From Stereum hirsutum FP-91666 SS1 (lineage: Eukaryota; Basidiomycota; Agaricomycetes; Russulales; Stereaceae): a DNA stretch of 64,000 nucleotides. Made by a program: the position numbers and the translations under genes. Positions 38,701 to 49,041 of the stretch are shown here, one piece after another. The notes beneath the pieces are model-generated. The model made no database searches. It saw only the letters and a program-made list of their open reading frames with translations, and had not been told where the DNA came from. Each line of letters opens with the position of its first letter. The stretch's first letter is position 1. Location: the NCBI RefSeq assembly GCF_000264905.1, contig NW_006763155.1:299855-363854 (forward strand), in the 5' to 3' direction.

Positions 38701-40500
38701 GGTGGTGAGAAGACGGAGAGAGAGGCGTCGAAGGAGCGTCCTGGATGCACACCGCCCGGTTAGCATTCAAAATGCCGACGAGACGTTGAATTTTCCAGGC
38801 CGAGCTCAAGGGATCACATCGAGGTCATGGTGTGATGTTCAGAGAATTTCTGTTATTTCGCACCTCCTCGGAGAAATAATCTTTTCAGTGAATCCTAAAT
38901 AGGAAATGGCTGAGCGCGAAACTGGGATAGCGCGCGCGACTCACCGGTTTGAGCGCCAAACTGATCGCGCCGCAATGCCTGTCATTCTCCATGCTCGAAT
39001 CTACCCACAGTGACACCTAATCAGTTTCCTCCATCCTCAATCAGGGATCTCACTGACACCTTATTTCCAACAGATCACTCGCAGGCAAGGTCACCGAGGA
39101 GCTACTTATTGTCTGTTCGAGGCGGATGAGTAGGGGCGCCTCTTTTCTTCTTGCGTTCGGAAGAAACTTGGATTTCTATTATTCCCAGGAAGCGCTGTAT
39201 TTGGATCACATCAGTTACCCATTGTTACTCGTGTGCTTCTAGAAACCCGGGTCTTACACTTGGCGCTCCCTCGAATAGAGGGTCCGACACGACACAAATA
39301 ATTACTCCCGATCTCTTCATTCAGGTCTTGAACCTTACTTATTAATAATTTGTGCAACAGCTCAAAGCGATGATCTTATTCGACTGAGGCACAAATATCC
39401 GAGCATAATGGTCTCAGGGGGAAAGAAGGAGATCATCCCAAATGTTTTGGCTCGCCGACGTCTGCGACAGATCCTCGGAGAACATATGACATCTGTGGCA
39501 TTTTGCGAAAAGTGTTGTCGACCACAGGGAGGTCTGGTGCGAACGACAACAGGGATATATCACATAATGACTCGTCTACATTGACAGTAGATCGGGTCCA
39601 GATGGGCACTGCCTATACTCTTAGTAGAAAAGCTGGTTTATTTCTAGCAGGTACACCGGACGTGTGGGAGTTGGGTCTCAAGCTATATTTTCTAGACTGC
39701 AAGTAGAATGATAATAATCACGATGCATCAGTACTTACCATTTTGCATATCATTTGGTGGACTGTAAGCAATAATATTCGCGACAGAGTATTAGGACAAA
39801 ACAATCCGGCCTCGGTTTCAATAATGTTTGAAAAGGAGGGCTATATAATTTCTAGTCCATATTTTCGATCGCCCACATGGAAGGAAGGAAGGAAGGTTTA
39901 TTCAGGATATCGCCGCGCCAACAACAGGCTCGTTATTTCCCGCGATGTTTGAGTGGAAATATATCGTCGACAACAGTTCTCAGTCTCGATGTGTCCTGGC
40001 TGTGAGGAACAGCCAACTTTCTGCTGCGTTAATGCTAAAATGGGAAAAGATGTGATACTTACGATCTGTCAGCGGGGCGGCAGTCAGCGGGGCGGCAATC
40101 AGAGGGAGAACCATCGAGTGATCCGAGACCACCGAGATGCTCAAGGCAGACATCTCACTTTTGGAACTTCCAAAAAGTCTCCGCGGTTGATCCTGACGCC
40201 GCCTCTACCTTCCATTATTGCCGCTGCGCAATCAATATCACGGGTTATTTTTGAACGGGTTTAGCGGGAATGATCAATGGACGTTCCCCCTCGCCGCAAC
40301 TACTTACACGCGCTTCCCGGTACCCTCGGAACTCGATTCCGCTCGCCCGCAAGTACAATATACGACGACTATTTCCTCTTTCAAAAACTTATTACAGCAC
40401 CGCTGATTGCTCAGATGCACTGCCTTAAAATATTTTGCCCCCTGAGATAAATCCCTGCGATTCCTCCCACCATCATCATCGGCATACCAGGTGTCGCTCA
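38701..40500. other. intergenic region
   Basis: No supported gene. It contains a short GGAA run (about 39879-39894) and two copies of CAGCGGGGCGGCA(G/A)T at 40070-40100. Mostly AT-rich sequence with scattered short frames. Confidence 0.4.
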
Positions 40501-41022
40501 TCACTTCACGTTGATGCATTCGATTGGATCGGATTCTGTTATTTTCAAGTCTGGCGTGATCCAAAGGTATTTTCGAGACTCGCATCGCTTGGGCGATTTA
40601 TGGATAGAAACCTGAATGATGTATGAACTTATGTGAATCGTGTAGATCGGAGAGCGCTTCTTCGTTAGCGAATACATATTGTTAATCGTACTAAATACTG
40701 ACCATCGACAATACCTAGATACGCCGCGTGATCCCAGTACCAACGTATTTCCGTCCCTATTGTTTTGTTAGTACAGTTTCCACGATAGTAAGAGAAACTC
40801 ACACAATCCGTTGAGCTCCATCAACTCATGCGACCATCTGTCAGCTTCATCAGTCCTGCCATCCGAAATCCAGCTGGGTATTAGGTGTCCTTGACTCTGA
40901 ATGGAGTACTCGTTTGTTCGTCGATCCACCACACTCGAATCCTCCAGCCAAGAATGCATCACGGTCCAGTTCATGGAAAGCTGTACGTATCTTTCCTCGA
41001 TCTGCCTGATGGTGTGGGACAC
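40501..41022 (-). CDS. possible small hypothetical protein
   Basis: A minus-strand frame from the ATG at 41022 encodes MSHTIRQIEERYVQLSMN and continues through SWISDGRTDEADRWSHELME. A convincing GT..AG intron with a CTAAC branch site (about 40802-40757) leads to WTEIRWYWDHAAYL. A third segment ending ITESDPIECINVK (stop near 40501) can be joined only through a very short intron, so the 3' end is doubtful. No family recognised. It could equally be a chance chain. Confidence 0.25.
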
Positions 41023-41211
41023 TACACAATCAGAAAATGTTACAACTACGTATCATTGTTGCGTGGCACTCTTGTTTATAGCGCGTGCGGTGTAACGAAG
41101 CGTGGGCGTTACTACGCCGTCTGCAGTTAACTCCACCTTGATAGCGCTTGCGCGGAGTACTTAAGTGTTTCGAAGGGTACTTGATCTCAGCCGCCAACTC
41201 AACTTATCGTC

Positions 41212-42532
41212 ATGTCTGCGCTAAACGCCACTGAGCTACCAAATCCATTCACACCTCTTGCATTTCTTCCGCCGACATTAGCTTCACAGTTAGAAGCGTC
41301 CAGGTATCTTTATGTTGCTACTCTTGCGGTAAGCAAAATGTCGATTCGTTGTGAACAGCTCTCACATCAATTTCTAGGCCTTCATATGGGACATGGCCAT
41401 GGCAATGCCAGACGAATACAGAATGCTAGTCTCTGGGAGGTTCGGTTTGCCCATTGTGGCGTATGTGGTGTCTCGGTGAGTGTTTTATCGTAGATACACA
41501 TTCGCTATAACAAGTTTTTCTGAACCTCGCTGTTTACTCTCAGCATTGCCAGTGTGGCGTACGTCGGAACGAGCACCGCATTTCAAGGTTCGTCCTCGTA
41601 CTAAGATCTCCTATGACTTATCTTCACTCATGACTTGGAAACCTTGCAGTATCATCCGTCGCTTCATGTGAGGGATTGCAAATAGCCCTTGGATGTTGTT
41701 TCGCCGTCGCTACCCCTGCTACATCCCTCCTGTTCTTCTTTCGTGTTCGCGCCGTTTTTCTGAACAACAAAATCGTCACATCATTCTTCGCCTTCATGTG
41801 GATCGCCGTTGTCGCAGGATCCATCACTGTTCCCTTCGCCATCTCGGGCGCCCATATAGGAACTACCGATCGGTGTATCAATACTGTGGTCAAACCGTAC
41901 AGCTCCGCCGGCCTTGTTATCAACGGCTGCTCCGACACACTCGTATTCCTTGCAATCTCTTGGCGGTTGGTCACGTCCTCTCTCGCAAATGACCCTATCA
42001 AAGCCCGTGTACATCAATTCTATAGCGGAGACGGTCTTCCGAGGCTCTCGAAAAAGGTCTTGCAAAGTGGACAGCTGTATTACTTGTAAGAACATACACA
42101 GCTCATCATGTTTATTTCCTTCAGGACTGACCGCGCAGCAGGGTTACGGTCGGACTTAATATTGCTACTATGGCCCTCATCCTCACACCTTCGGTTCCGC
42201 CAGTCCTCCGTGCAATGTTCACTGTACCTAACCTCGCTCTTGAGAACGCCATGGCCACCCGCGTATTCAGAGCAGTTCGTTTAGGCGCAATACGCAATCC
42301 GACACCTACTTCTACTGGCCTTGGCTACTCTTCCACACCTCGCGCTCGCTCGAACGATGCACAACAAGCCCCCCCTTCAGAATATCCGCTATCGCCACGC
42401 ATCAAGCCCCAAGCGAGCAATCACAGAGTCAATATCACCATCACGCAGCAGACTGAGGTTGACCGTGAGGAGCGTTCATTTACGAAGCCGGGTACTCTAG
42501 ACGATGATCAGTTTGGTGGTGAGAGCGTTTAG
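41212..42532 (+). CDS. seven-helix integral membrane protein
   Basis: Polytopic membrane protein of a family expanded in agaricomycetes and usually left as hypothetical. Start at 41212. Exon 1 reads LPNPFTPLAFLPPTLASQLE and YLYVATLA, then after an intron AFIWDMAMAMPDEYRML. The central exon (about 41650-42090) is strongly hydrophobic: LALGCCFAVATPATSLLFFF, IVTSFFAFMWIAVVAGSITV, VINGCSDTLVFLAISWRLV. The last exon starts near 42128, ends in a hydrophilic Pro/Ser-rich tail (QQAPPSEYPLSPRIKP) and stops at 42530-42532. About six or seven hydrophobic segments and a cytosolic-like C-tail give receptor-like topology, but no known receptor signature is visible. Within the cluster it might act in transport, sensing or resistance; this is speculation. 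Confidence 0.72.
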
Positions 42533-43231
42533 CTTGCGACAGCTAGTTATTCCTGAAATCAGAGGCTATCATCCTCCGCTCCTTGTTTCATATATCCTCC
42601 ATCTTCGGCACTGTACCTGATTGTATACCGTATCATCTGCTCCTTGTGCCTTGTACAGGTATCGGATGTTCTATTTTTATTGCAGACACTATTTTGTGAT
42701 GAAATCAGCAGCATCGTTATCCCATATCTCGATTCTTCTGGGTTTCCTCTGTACAATAATTGGCTTCGTCACTGTCATCTTGTACTCAATCCTGCGTCGT
42801 TAGTCTGTTCACAAAGTGCATAGCAATCCTTAACAATCTCTCTACGTCCTATTATTCCTGCTTACCACTATCCCTGCATTGCTGGCCGCGTATTTATTAG
42901 GATTTTACCGTTCTCTGCAGTTTTGAGTATGGAAAATTCCACATTCCGCTTCAACGTTCTATATCGACCGCCGAAATCAAGGATCGAAACTCCAGAACCA
43001 ACCCATTCCTCGGACCGGGATTAAGGATGTCACAACGTCATGCTTACTGTACCCGTACATAACCTCTCCGGTGGGCGTCTATACTGTAGACACGTGGACC
43101 TCTCGCGCTAGCAAGCAGAGCGTTCCGCTTTTGCTCTTCTTTCACGCTCATGTGGCAAACACGATACCTACGAGATCCTATTGTGCAAGAAGGACTCTCA
43201 AGGACGGCCTTCGATTTCCCTCTCAAGAAGA
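42533..43231. other. intergenic region
   Basis: No coding signal beyond short frames; a 60-codon hydrophobic frame at 42621-42803 has no support from exon structure. Confidence 0.4.
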
Positions 43232-43237
43232 TATAAA
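43232..43237 (+). promoter_or_regulatory. TATA box of the alpha/beta hydrolase gene
   Basis: TATAAA 54 bases upstream of the hydrolase start codon. Confidence 0.4.
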
Positions 43238-43285
43238 CGTTCGCCATTGATACTGACTACCTCAGTTCATCGTCGAGCTACCACG

Positions 43286-44545
43286 ATGAACCCCGATCTC
43301 TCCTACTCGCTTGTCAACGTTCCTAGTCGAACTCCTGGAACCTATCTCGACGTAGCCTGCTGGAAACCTAATATCCCAGGGCCTTTCCCGGTTATTATCG
43401 CGGGGCACGGGTGAGTCTTATCCCTATCGCTCTAAATCGAAATCTCGTTAACTCTCTCTTAGAATGACACTCACGAAAGATGCGGGACTTAAAGCGTTCG
43501 CACAGCGATGGGCAACTAACGCTGGTTTTGCCTCTTTACTCATGGATTACCGCGGTTTTGGCTCATCCGGCGGAGAACCTCGTAACCTGGTCTCACTGAA
43601 AAATCAAACCGAAGACTTTCTCTCCGTCGTCGAGTGGGTCAAAGCCAACTCCGACCAATTCAGAGTGGACAAGATCGTGGTGATGGGCAGTGCGATGAGC
43701 GGCCTCAACGTAGCCGAGCTCGTCGTTAGATGCAAAGATCTCGCAGGCGGAATGGCTCACTGTCCGTTGCTTGACGGTCGGTTCCACGCTGTGATCGTAT
43801 GACTCCCGAACTCACTGACTGCCTCGTCTTCCAGGTTATGCTACACTCATGTCTCTGGACCCCAATCCTAGGCTCTTGTTCTGGGCTGCGGTTGATTGTG
43901 CGAAGTCTTGGCTCGGTCTCGCACCTCTCTATGTTCCCGCGGTCGGTAAACCTGGTGAATTCGCCTTCATCAACTCCCCCACGTCATATACAGGTCAGTA
44001 ATCCTTAGTGTGCATCTGTATTATCCCGAGGGCCCCGAGCTGATGAGACATCATCATGTTCCGTTCGTTACGCCTTGCCACGCAAGGCTTTACGAAGATG
44101 TACGAGAAAGGGGATAGGCCATTTTCTGAGATGCCTAACGTCTTAGCTGCACGTTTGGCTTTTGAGGTCTTCTCCGCGCGTCCAGGTCTCATGCTCAAGA
44201 ACGCAAAGTCTCCGATGTTGATAGTCATGGCAGAGGAAGACGACATGATCCCTGTAGCGATCACTCGAGACGTGGTCGCGAAGTCCTGCGGAAGTGAGTG
44301 CTGTGCTTCAGCTTTACTGAGGTCCTCTGTCATATTCACTGATGTCTCCGCAGAAGTTGAATTTGTAGCTGCACCCGGAGGTCACTACGATGTGATGGAA
44401 GGCGGCAAGGTATATCCATCCATATATGTCATTCCGTTCAAAAGACCTTATCCGAGTGAATAGACGCAGTTGAGCTGAGATTTTGTTGCAGGGTTTTGAA
44501 ACGAACATCAGTGCGCAGGTCGATTTTCTGCGCAGATTACTGTAA
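43286..44545 (+). CDS. alpha/beta hydrolase with altered nucleophile elbow
   Basis: Alpha/beta-hydrolase fold protein of the family found beside fungal polyketide genes. Start at 43286; the first exon ends in the oxyanion-region IIAGHG, then an intron of about 53 nt. The next exon reads FASLLMDYRGFGSSGGEPRN and, at the elbow, VVMGSAMSGLNVAEL. Family members usually show G-x-S-x-(G/S)-G here; aligned that way the nucleophile position is Ala (G-S-A-M-S-G). The acid (LIVMAEEDDMIPV) and base (APGGHYDVMEGGK) regions keep Asp and His. The C-terminal exon GFETNISAQVDFLRRLL ends at 44545. About four small introns. Members of this fold act as hydrolases or as acyltransferases on polyketides, so this one could release or transfer a synthase product. 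With Ala at the elbow it may instead be inactive or use the neighbouring Ser of the same loop. Confidence 0.78.
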
Positions 44546-45804
44546 AGAACCAGGGCGGGTATGAATATTCCATTCCTACTCTCCCGTGTGCGTGTAGCAA
44601 GGCAGTGCCAGATGCGTTTTTATTTTGTTGTCCTGATGGGGCTTGTCGGGGTGTGCGTGGAAGGTGATAACCTGAACTTCTACTAATAAAACATGGTTTG
44701 GTCACTGTGCGGAAGAACTTCCAGGAAACGTCAAATCAGTGGCGTGCTGATAATATGAGTGACGACATATATAGCCATTCTAGGCTGACCTTTTAGATCT
44801 GAGCGCTGAGCTTGGACGCCGAGTCAGGATGCCACAAAGGTGGTGGATCCTTCGTTTCTCCATTCGTTCTGGACTACTGTATGTGGCGTGGCATGGCGCT
44901 GCTTTGAACAGCCTCGTGACAGTTGAATGCTATGCTATAAGAGTAGTATCGTCTCTTGACCGTCCCTTCTTGGACACGCTCGGTAGGGTTTCTCGGAGAA
45001 CTGTGAGCTTCAGAGACACATACCCCGGTCGCAGCCTTACTCGAAGTTCCATCAAGATGTAGAAGATGTCTCTTTCTCCGAGTCCGGGTAGTGCGGGCGT
45101 CCATGCCCTTCCCTTGCGTTTCGCATTCACCCATGGTGTAATATGATGCATCGCAGGCGTTCAAGACCTATGGCCTTAGGCCTCAGATCCTCGACTCTTC
45201 TCGCTTTGCCACTGAACCGTCACGAAACTAAACTCTAGACCACGCACTGCTGGCTCCTCTGAGTTCGTTCTGCACAACGGCACCCAAATCAGAATCAGAT
45301 GCGGCTTCCATGTTCGATGTCTACACCTGGCACATAGTATGCGATATCAAGAAAATGGTCCGTCGTAGTTTATTATGTAGCCGGCAGAAATGCCAGTTGA
45401 AGTATTGCAGAACGGGGCCCATCCGGAGTCTAGAACATTCGTTTGGACGCATCGACTACTATCTTGTTTTGTTTTCAAACCCGAGGCCTGATCAAAACCA
45501 TCTCAGTGTCTATCGATCTCTGGGACATTGACAGCGAGTAGCTAGCGTGACAAAACATGAACTAAAATCTGAAATGTCCCGATGCTGTTCGCTCCGACCA
45601 CGTCACGAACATCGCACCACAATGAGCTACCACTAAAATATTCCACATGGGAATGAATGAATTCTTGGTGTGAAGAACAAGGTTATCGTACATACAACAC
45701 GGAGATCACTCTAGCAGTAACGTCCGACAGGGAAACGAAACATTTTCTCAGCCTTTACAACAATATACACCACAATGACCGCAACCAACAGGACTTCTGT
45801 AGAC
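44546..45804. other. intergenic region, convergent 3' ends
   Basis: Space between the hydrolase and acyltransferase 3' ends. Short frames only; no motif recognised. Confidence 0.4.
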
Positions 45805-47558
45805 TTAAAGAGTGAGACGCAACAAGGAGGCCCACTTTTCAATGAAGCCCTCCACGACATCTCTCGGCATTGCATTCTCGTTGTAATCCGCACTGAGCGT
45901 GATGCGATTACCCCAGGAGTAGAGGCGGAAAAATCTGAAGGGGCCGATGAGCTGGCTCCCTAACCATCGAGGAGACCGAAATAAATGCGACTCACGGTCC
46001 AGGATCAGTCTTGTTCAACGAGGTGAAGAAATCATCGACGCGAATGTTAGAGCCATAGGTCGGCTCGAGATACGTCTCTCCGATTCCGTCACCCGCAAAC
46101 CAAGGTCCCATCCACGGAGGCGGTGGGCTATAACGACAGCGAGCCTCTATGAATACGAAATCGATAGAATGTAGGATGGAATATGAGCACGTACGGTCCA
46201 CCCGCTCTCAACCCGGAGAGCATCATCTCGACCTGCTGAGCTTCGATTGCAAGCAGAGCTGGATACGCCTTCTGCCTGGCGTACTCCTGCTTGATGACTT
46301 CCGCGGCCTTGAGGAGCTGTGCCTTTTCACCTTCCGAGGCGGAAGAGGAGACGACGGAGACGGGAAGCTGGATGGCGGACATTCCTAGGCAGTACCCCGT
46401 GTAAGCGGACGAGCCCTTTCCGGAGTACTCGGAGTTGAGACGGTCACGAGAGTCGACGAGGCCATAGAAGACGAATGTGGCGTCTTCCGGCGTGGACGAG
46501 GAAGGTGGGTTGTCGTGAGCGCAGACGATAGCAACAGCGGCATGGGCTGTATGATGGTATACCTCAAATCAGTGGTTAGGTATGTGTGAGAGGGAGAGAT
46601 GGGACCCACCAAGATGGTTAACGGTGAATCCAAGCGAACGCGCCACCTCACGGAATTTGGTAGACTCGTCAGCGGTGAGAATAGTACTAGCGCGACGAGT
46701 GGGGCCAGGTCCAATGTTACGCTTCTTGAAGCCGTATTGGCGCTGTCCAAGGACGAAGTCAGAAAAATATCAGAGAAGGGGACGAGAGGTAGTGTCTTTA
46801 ACAAAAAGAAATTATAAGCGTACCGGCATCGCGGAGCCGAGGTCAGACATGACGTTCCCCAACGTCTTCTGGTACCCTTCTCCCTCACGTTGCTCATTCG
46901 GACCCAGGATCTCCGAGGCCACGGGTGTGAGCTTCGCACCTTCCGAGCCCCAGGCGAGCGCCTTGTTGCTTGACGCAAGGGAATTGTCGAGTTCGGTGGA
47001 TAAGAGCCGGAAGAAGCGAGAGAAGAGCGCTTTGGCGCCGGCACCATCGAACGGGGTGTGCGCAGTATGGAGGAGGAAGCTGACGGACGAGTTGGAGCGA
47101 GGAACAACGTACAAGAAGGTCTGGTCGCCGTTCTCGTCAGGGATGTGGATCTTCCCGATCTTGTACCGAATCTCGTCGAGGTCGTCGGTGGTCTCATGAA
47201 GGCGAACGGTTCTCTCAGCCCAGGAAGAGGCCTCGGCGGAGTCATTGGCAACGCGATAGGTGATGAGGGTGTTCCCAACCGCATCTTGTTCGGTATGGGC
47301 CGCGATGGTGGGGATAGTGAACCGGAGCGCCACCCACGCATTGCGGCAAGCATCGAGGAGCTTAGAGGAGGATGGGGAGGAATCGATGGTGGTATCGACG
47401 CCTATGAAGAGAGTCTGCTCTCCGTGGTTGAACCGGTTCCAGACGTCTTCGATGACTTCGCCACCGGCTGCCTCGCGAATATAATACATAGGGTCTTCGG
47501 GAGACGTTCTCCAGACGTAACGGCTGAAGTCGACGGGCGGGAATGCAGGGGCTGCCAT
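45805..47558 (-). CDS. HxxxD acyltransferase (trichothecene-acetyltransferase/BAHD-like fold)
   Basis: CoA-dependent O- or N-acyltransferase of the condensation-domain-like fold, probably cytosolic. Start at 47558 (MAAPAFPPVDFSRYVWRTSP). Exon 1 carries HTPFDGAGA, the catalytic HxxxD, with His at residue 167 and Asp at 171. The intron 46823-46743 (GT..AG) leads to RQYGFKKRNIGPGPTRR and FREVARSLGFTVNHL. Later exons read AAVAIVCAHDNPP, FVFYGLVDSRDRLNSEYSGK and YTGYCLGMSAIQLPV. The last exon, LIGPFRFFRLYSWGNRITLS, ends at 45805. The DFGWG motif of plant BAHD enzymes is not evident, as in many fungal members. It sits between the hydrolase and synthase 2, on the opposite strand to both, and is a good candidate for acylating a hydroxyl of the pathway product. 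About four introns; no defect seen. Confidence 0.78.
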
Positions 47559-49041
47559 GACTGTCGGGTGGTCAATGGGATAGGGGGGATCCGAGGAGAC
47601 TACCCGGCTTTTAAAGCAATCGAAGAGTCGTCTAAGTATGGTGCTGCCAAAGCGCATCAGTCCGTAAGATGTGAGACGAAGCCAGTCAAGATTCGTGCAC
47701 AGAAATGCAGCAGAGCTCAAGTCGGACGTCGAGGGCTCAGTCGTTCCTACCCAGAAAGCTTTAAGTACGTGATCCTGCTTTTCGAGCTTACATTTCTTCA
47801 CAAAAGTATCCAGCCGTTTGACGCGTTCCAGTGCGCACGGCGGAGGGGAGGGACGAGGATGAACGGCCAGTGCTAGCGGTCACACGCCCAGTTTAGCTTG
47901 CGCCGGATCCCGGCACCCTCCTCCGGTCGCCGTCCGGGCCCCTCTCATCCCACACTTCGTTTCTTTTCTTCGGACTGTGGCCCTCATACTGCTCTTCCTC
48001 TTCATGGCATTCCCACCAAGCTATCTCGACCTGGGTTAGGTACATACCCGTTGTGTGACTTACCACTAAGATACTTCTATGACAGGCGACTTTCGACAAT
48101 AGTTTTTTTTCTAGAATGTTCGTCGCGGCACGCCGCCTTTCAATATCAACACCGATCCTCCATAAATCATCTTCGTACCAGGTGAGTCTGTGCTAGTCAT
48201 TGTAATGCTAATAATGGATGCTCTCGGCAGCATCTGTGATGCAAACTGCCCAACCATCATCGCGATCCAAGGAGCCAGATTAGAGCCAGACCGTCTCATC
48301 GCTAAAGGAAGTTCTATTTTATATGAGGCACTACTCAGTCTGGTCATCAACCGAGCACATCGGAGGCCTTTCGACGCCGTCTTCTCTAAATTAAGAATTG
48401 TGGGCAGTCTGACTGCCGCCACGAAGCTGAGGCACTGGCATCGCTGAACTCGATCTTCCGCGGCGATAAACAAAAGTTATTGGGCGATGGGCTGCATCAA
48501 TCACGCTGAGCATCGCTGTTCCCGTGCTTCACACATCCATAATGTCTCACTAGACCCATACATCCTATGCTCAGGGGATCCCTGTTACTTGTGTTATACA
48601 CACGGCCTTTGTGGTCATGAGCTTGATTACAACGTCATGAAGCGCTGCAGTGTCCCAAATCTGAGGACAAAAAGAACATATTTGGTGAAGTGTGGCCACC
48701 ATATAGGAACCCGGCGCATCCAAAGCCATTGGATCTTTCGATATCAACTTACATAGCCCCATAAGCAGAATGTGTCCCAGCGCGCGCTACTAATGTTATT
48801 CCACCCTGATCTCCATTCCTCTCTTCATGCTCCGGGCTGCCCCACTGGCCACGTTTCCCACACACAGAGTGTCAAATGCAACGCTGATGTGCAGTGCCAT
48901 TTCGACCCGAAACCTCCGGACTGCTCGCTTCCTTGTCTACGTGAAATCTGTCACGATATGTGATGTAGGATGTTCGATTTAGTGGGGGAGGCTTATATTG
49001 AGTGTTTTCCAGTTAGAAGGCGCTTTCCGACATCCTCCTTC
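47559..49041. other. divergent upstream region of acyltransferase and synthase 2
   Basis: Shared upstream region. A 120-codon minus frame (48111-48473) overlaps an 85-codon plus frame (48190-48447); neither has a recognised motif or clear exon structure. A weak TATA-like TTATATT lies at 48993-48999, about 45 bases upstream of the chosen synthase 2 start. Confidence 0.35.

Noticed and set aside
46385..47353. 322-codon minus-strand open frame overlapping the acyltransferase.
   Set aside because: It is another frame of the same exon, Arg/Pro/Ser/Thr-rich, with no motif; the HxxxD frame explains the region.
47058..47876. 272-codon plus-strand open frame opposite the acyltransferase.
   Set aside because: It is the antisense shadow of the acyltransferase exon with HTPFD; no motif of its own.
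48111..48473. 120-codon minus frame (and overlapping plus frame) upstream of synthase 2.
   Set aside because: No recognised family on either strand and no splice logic; insufficient support.
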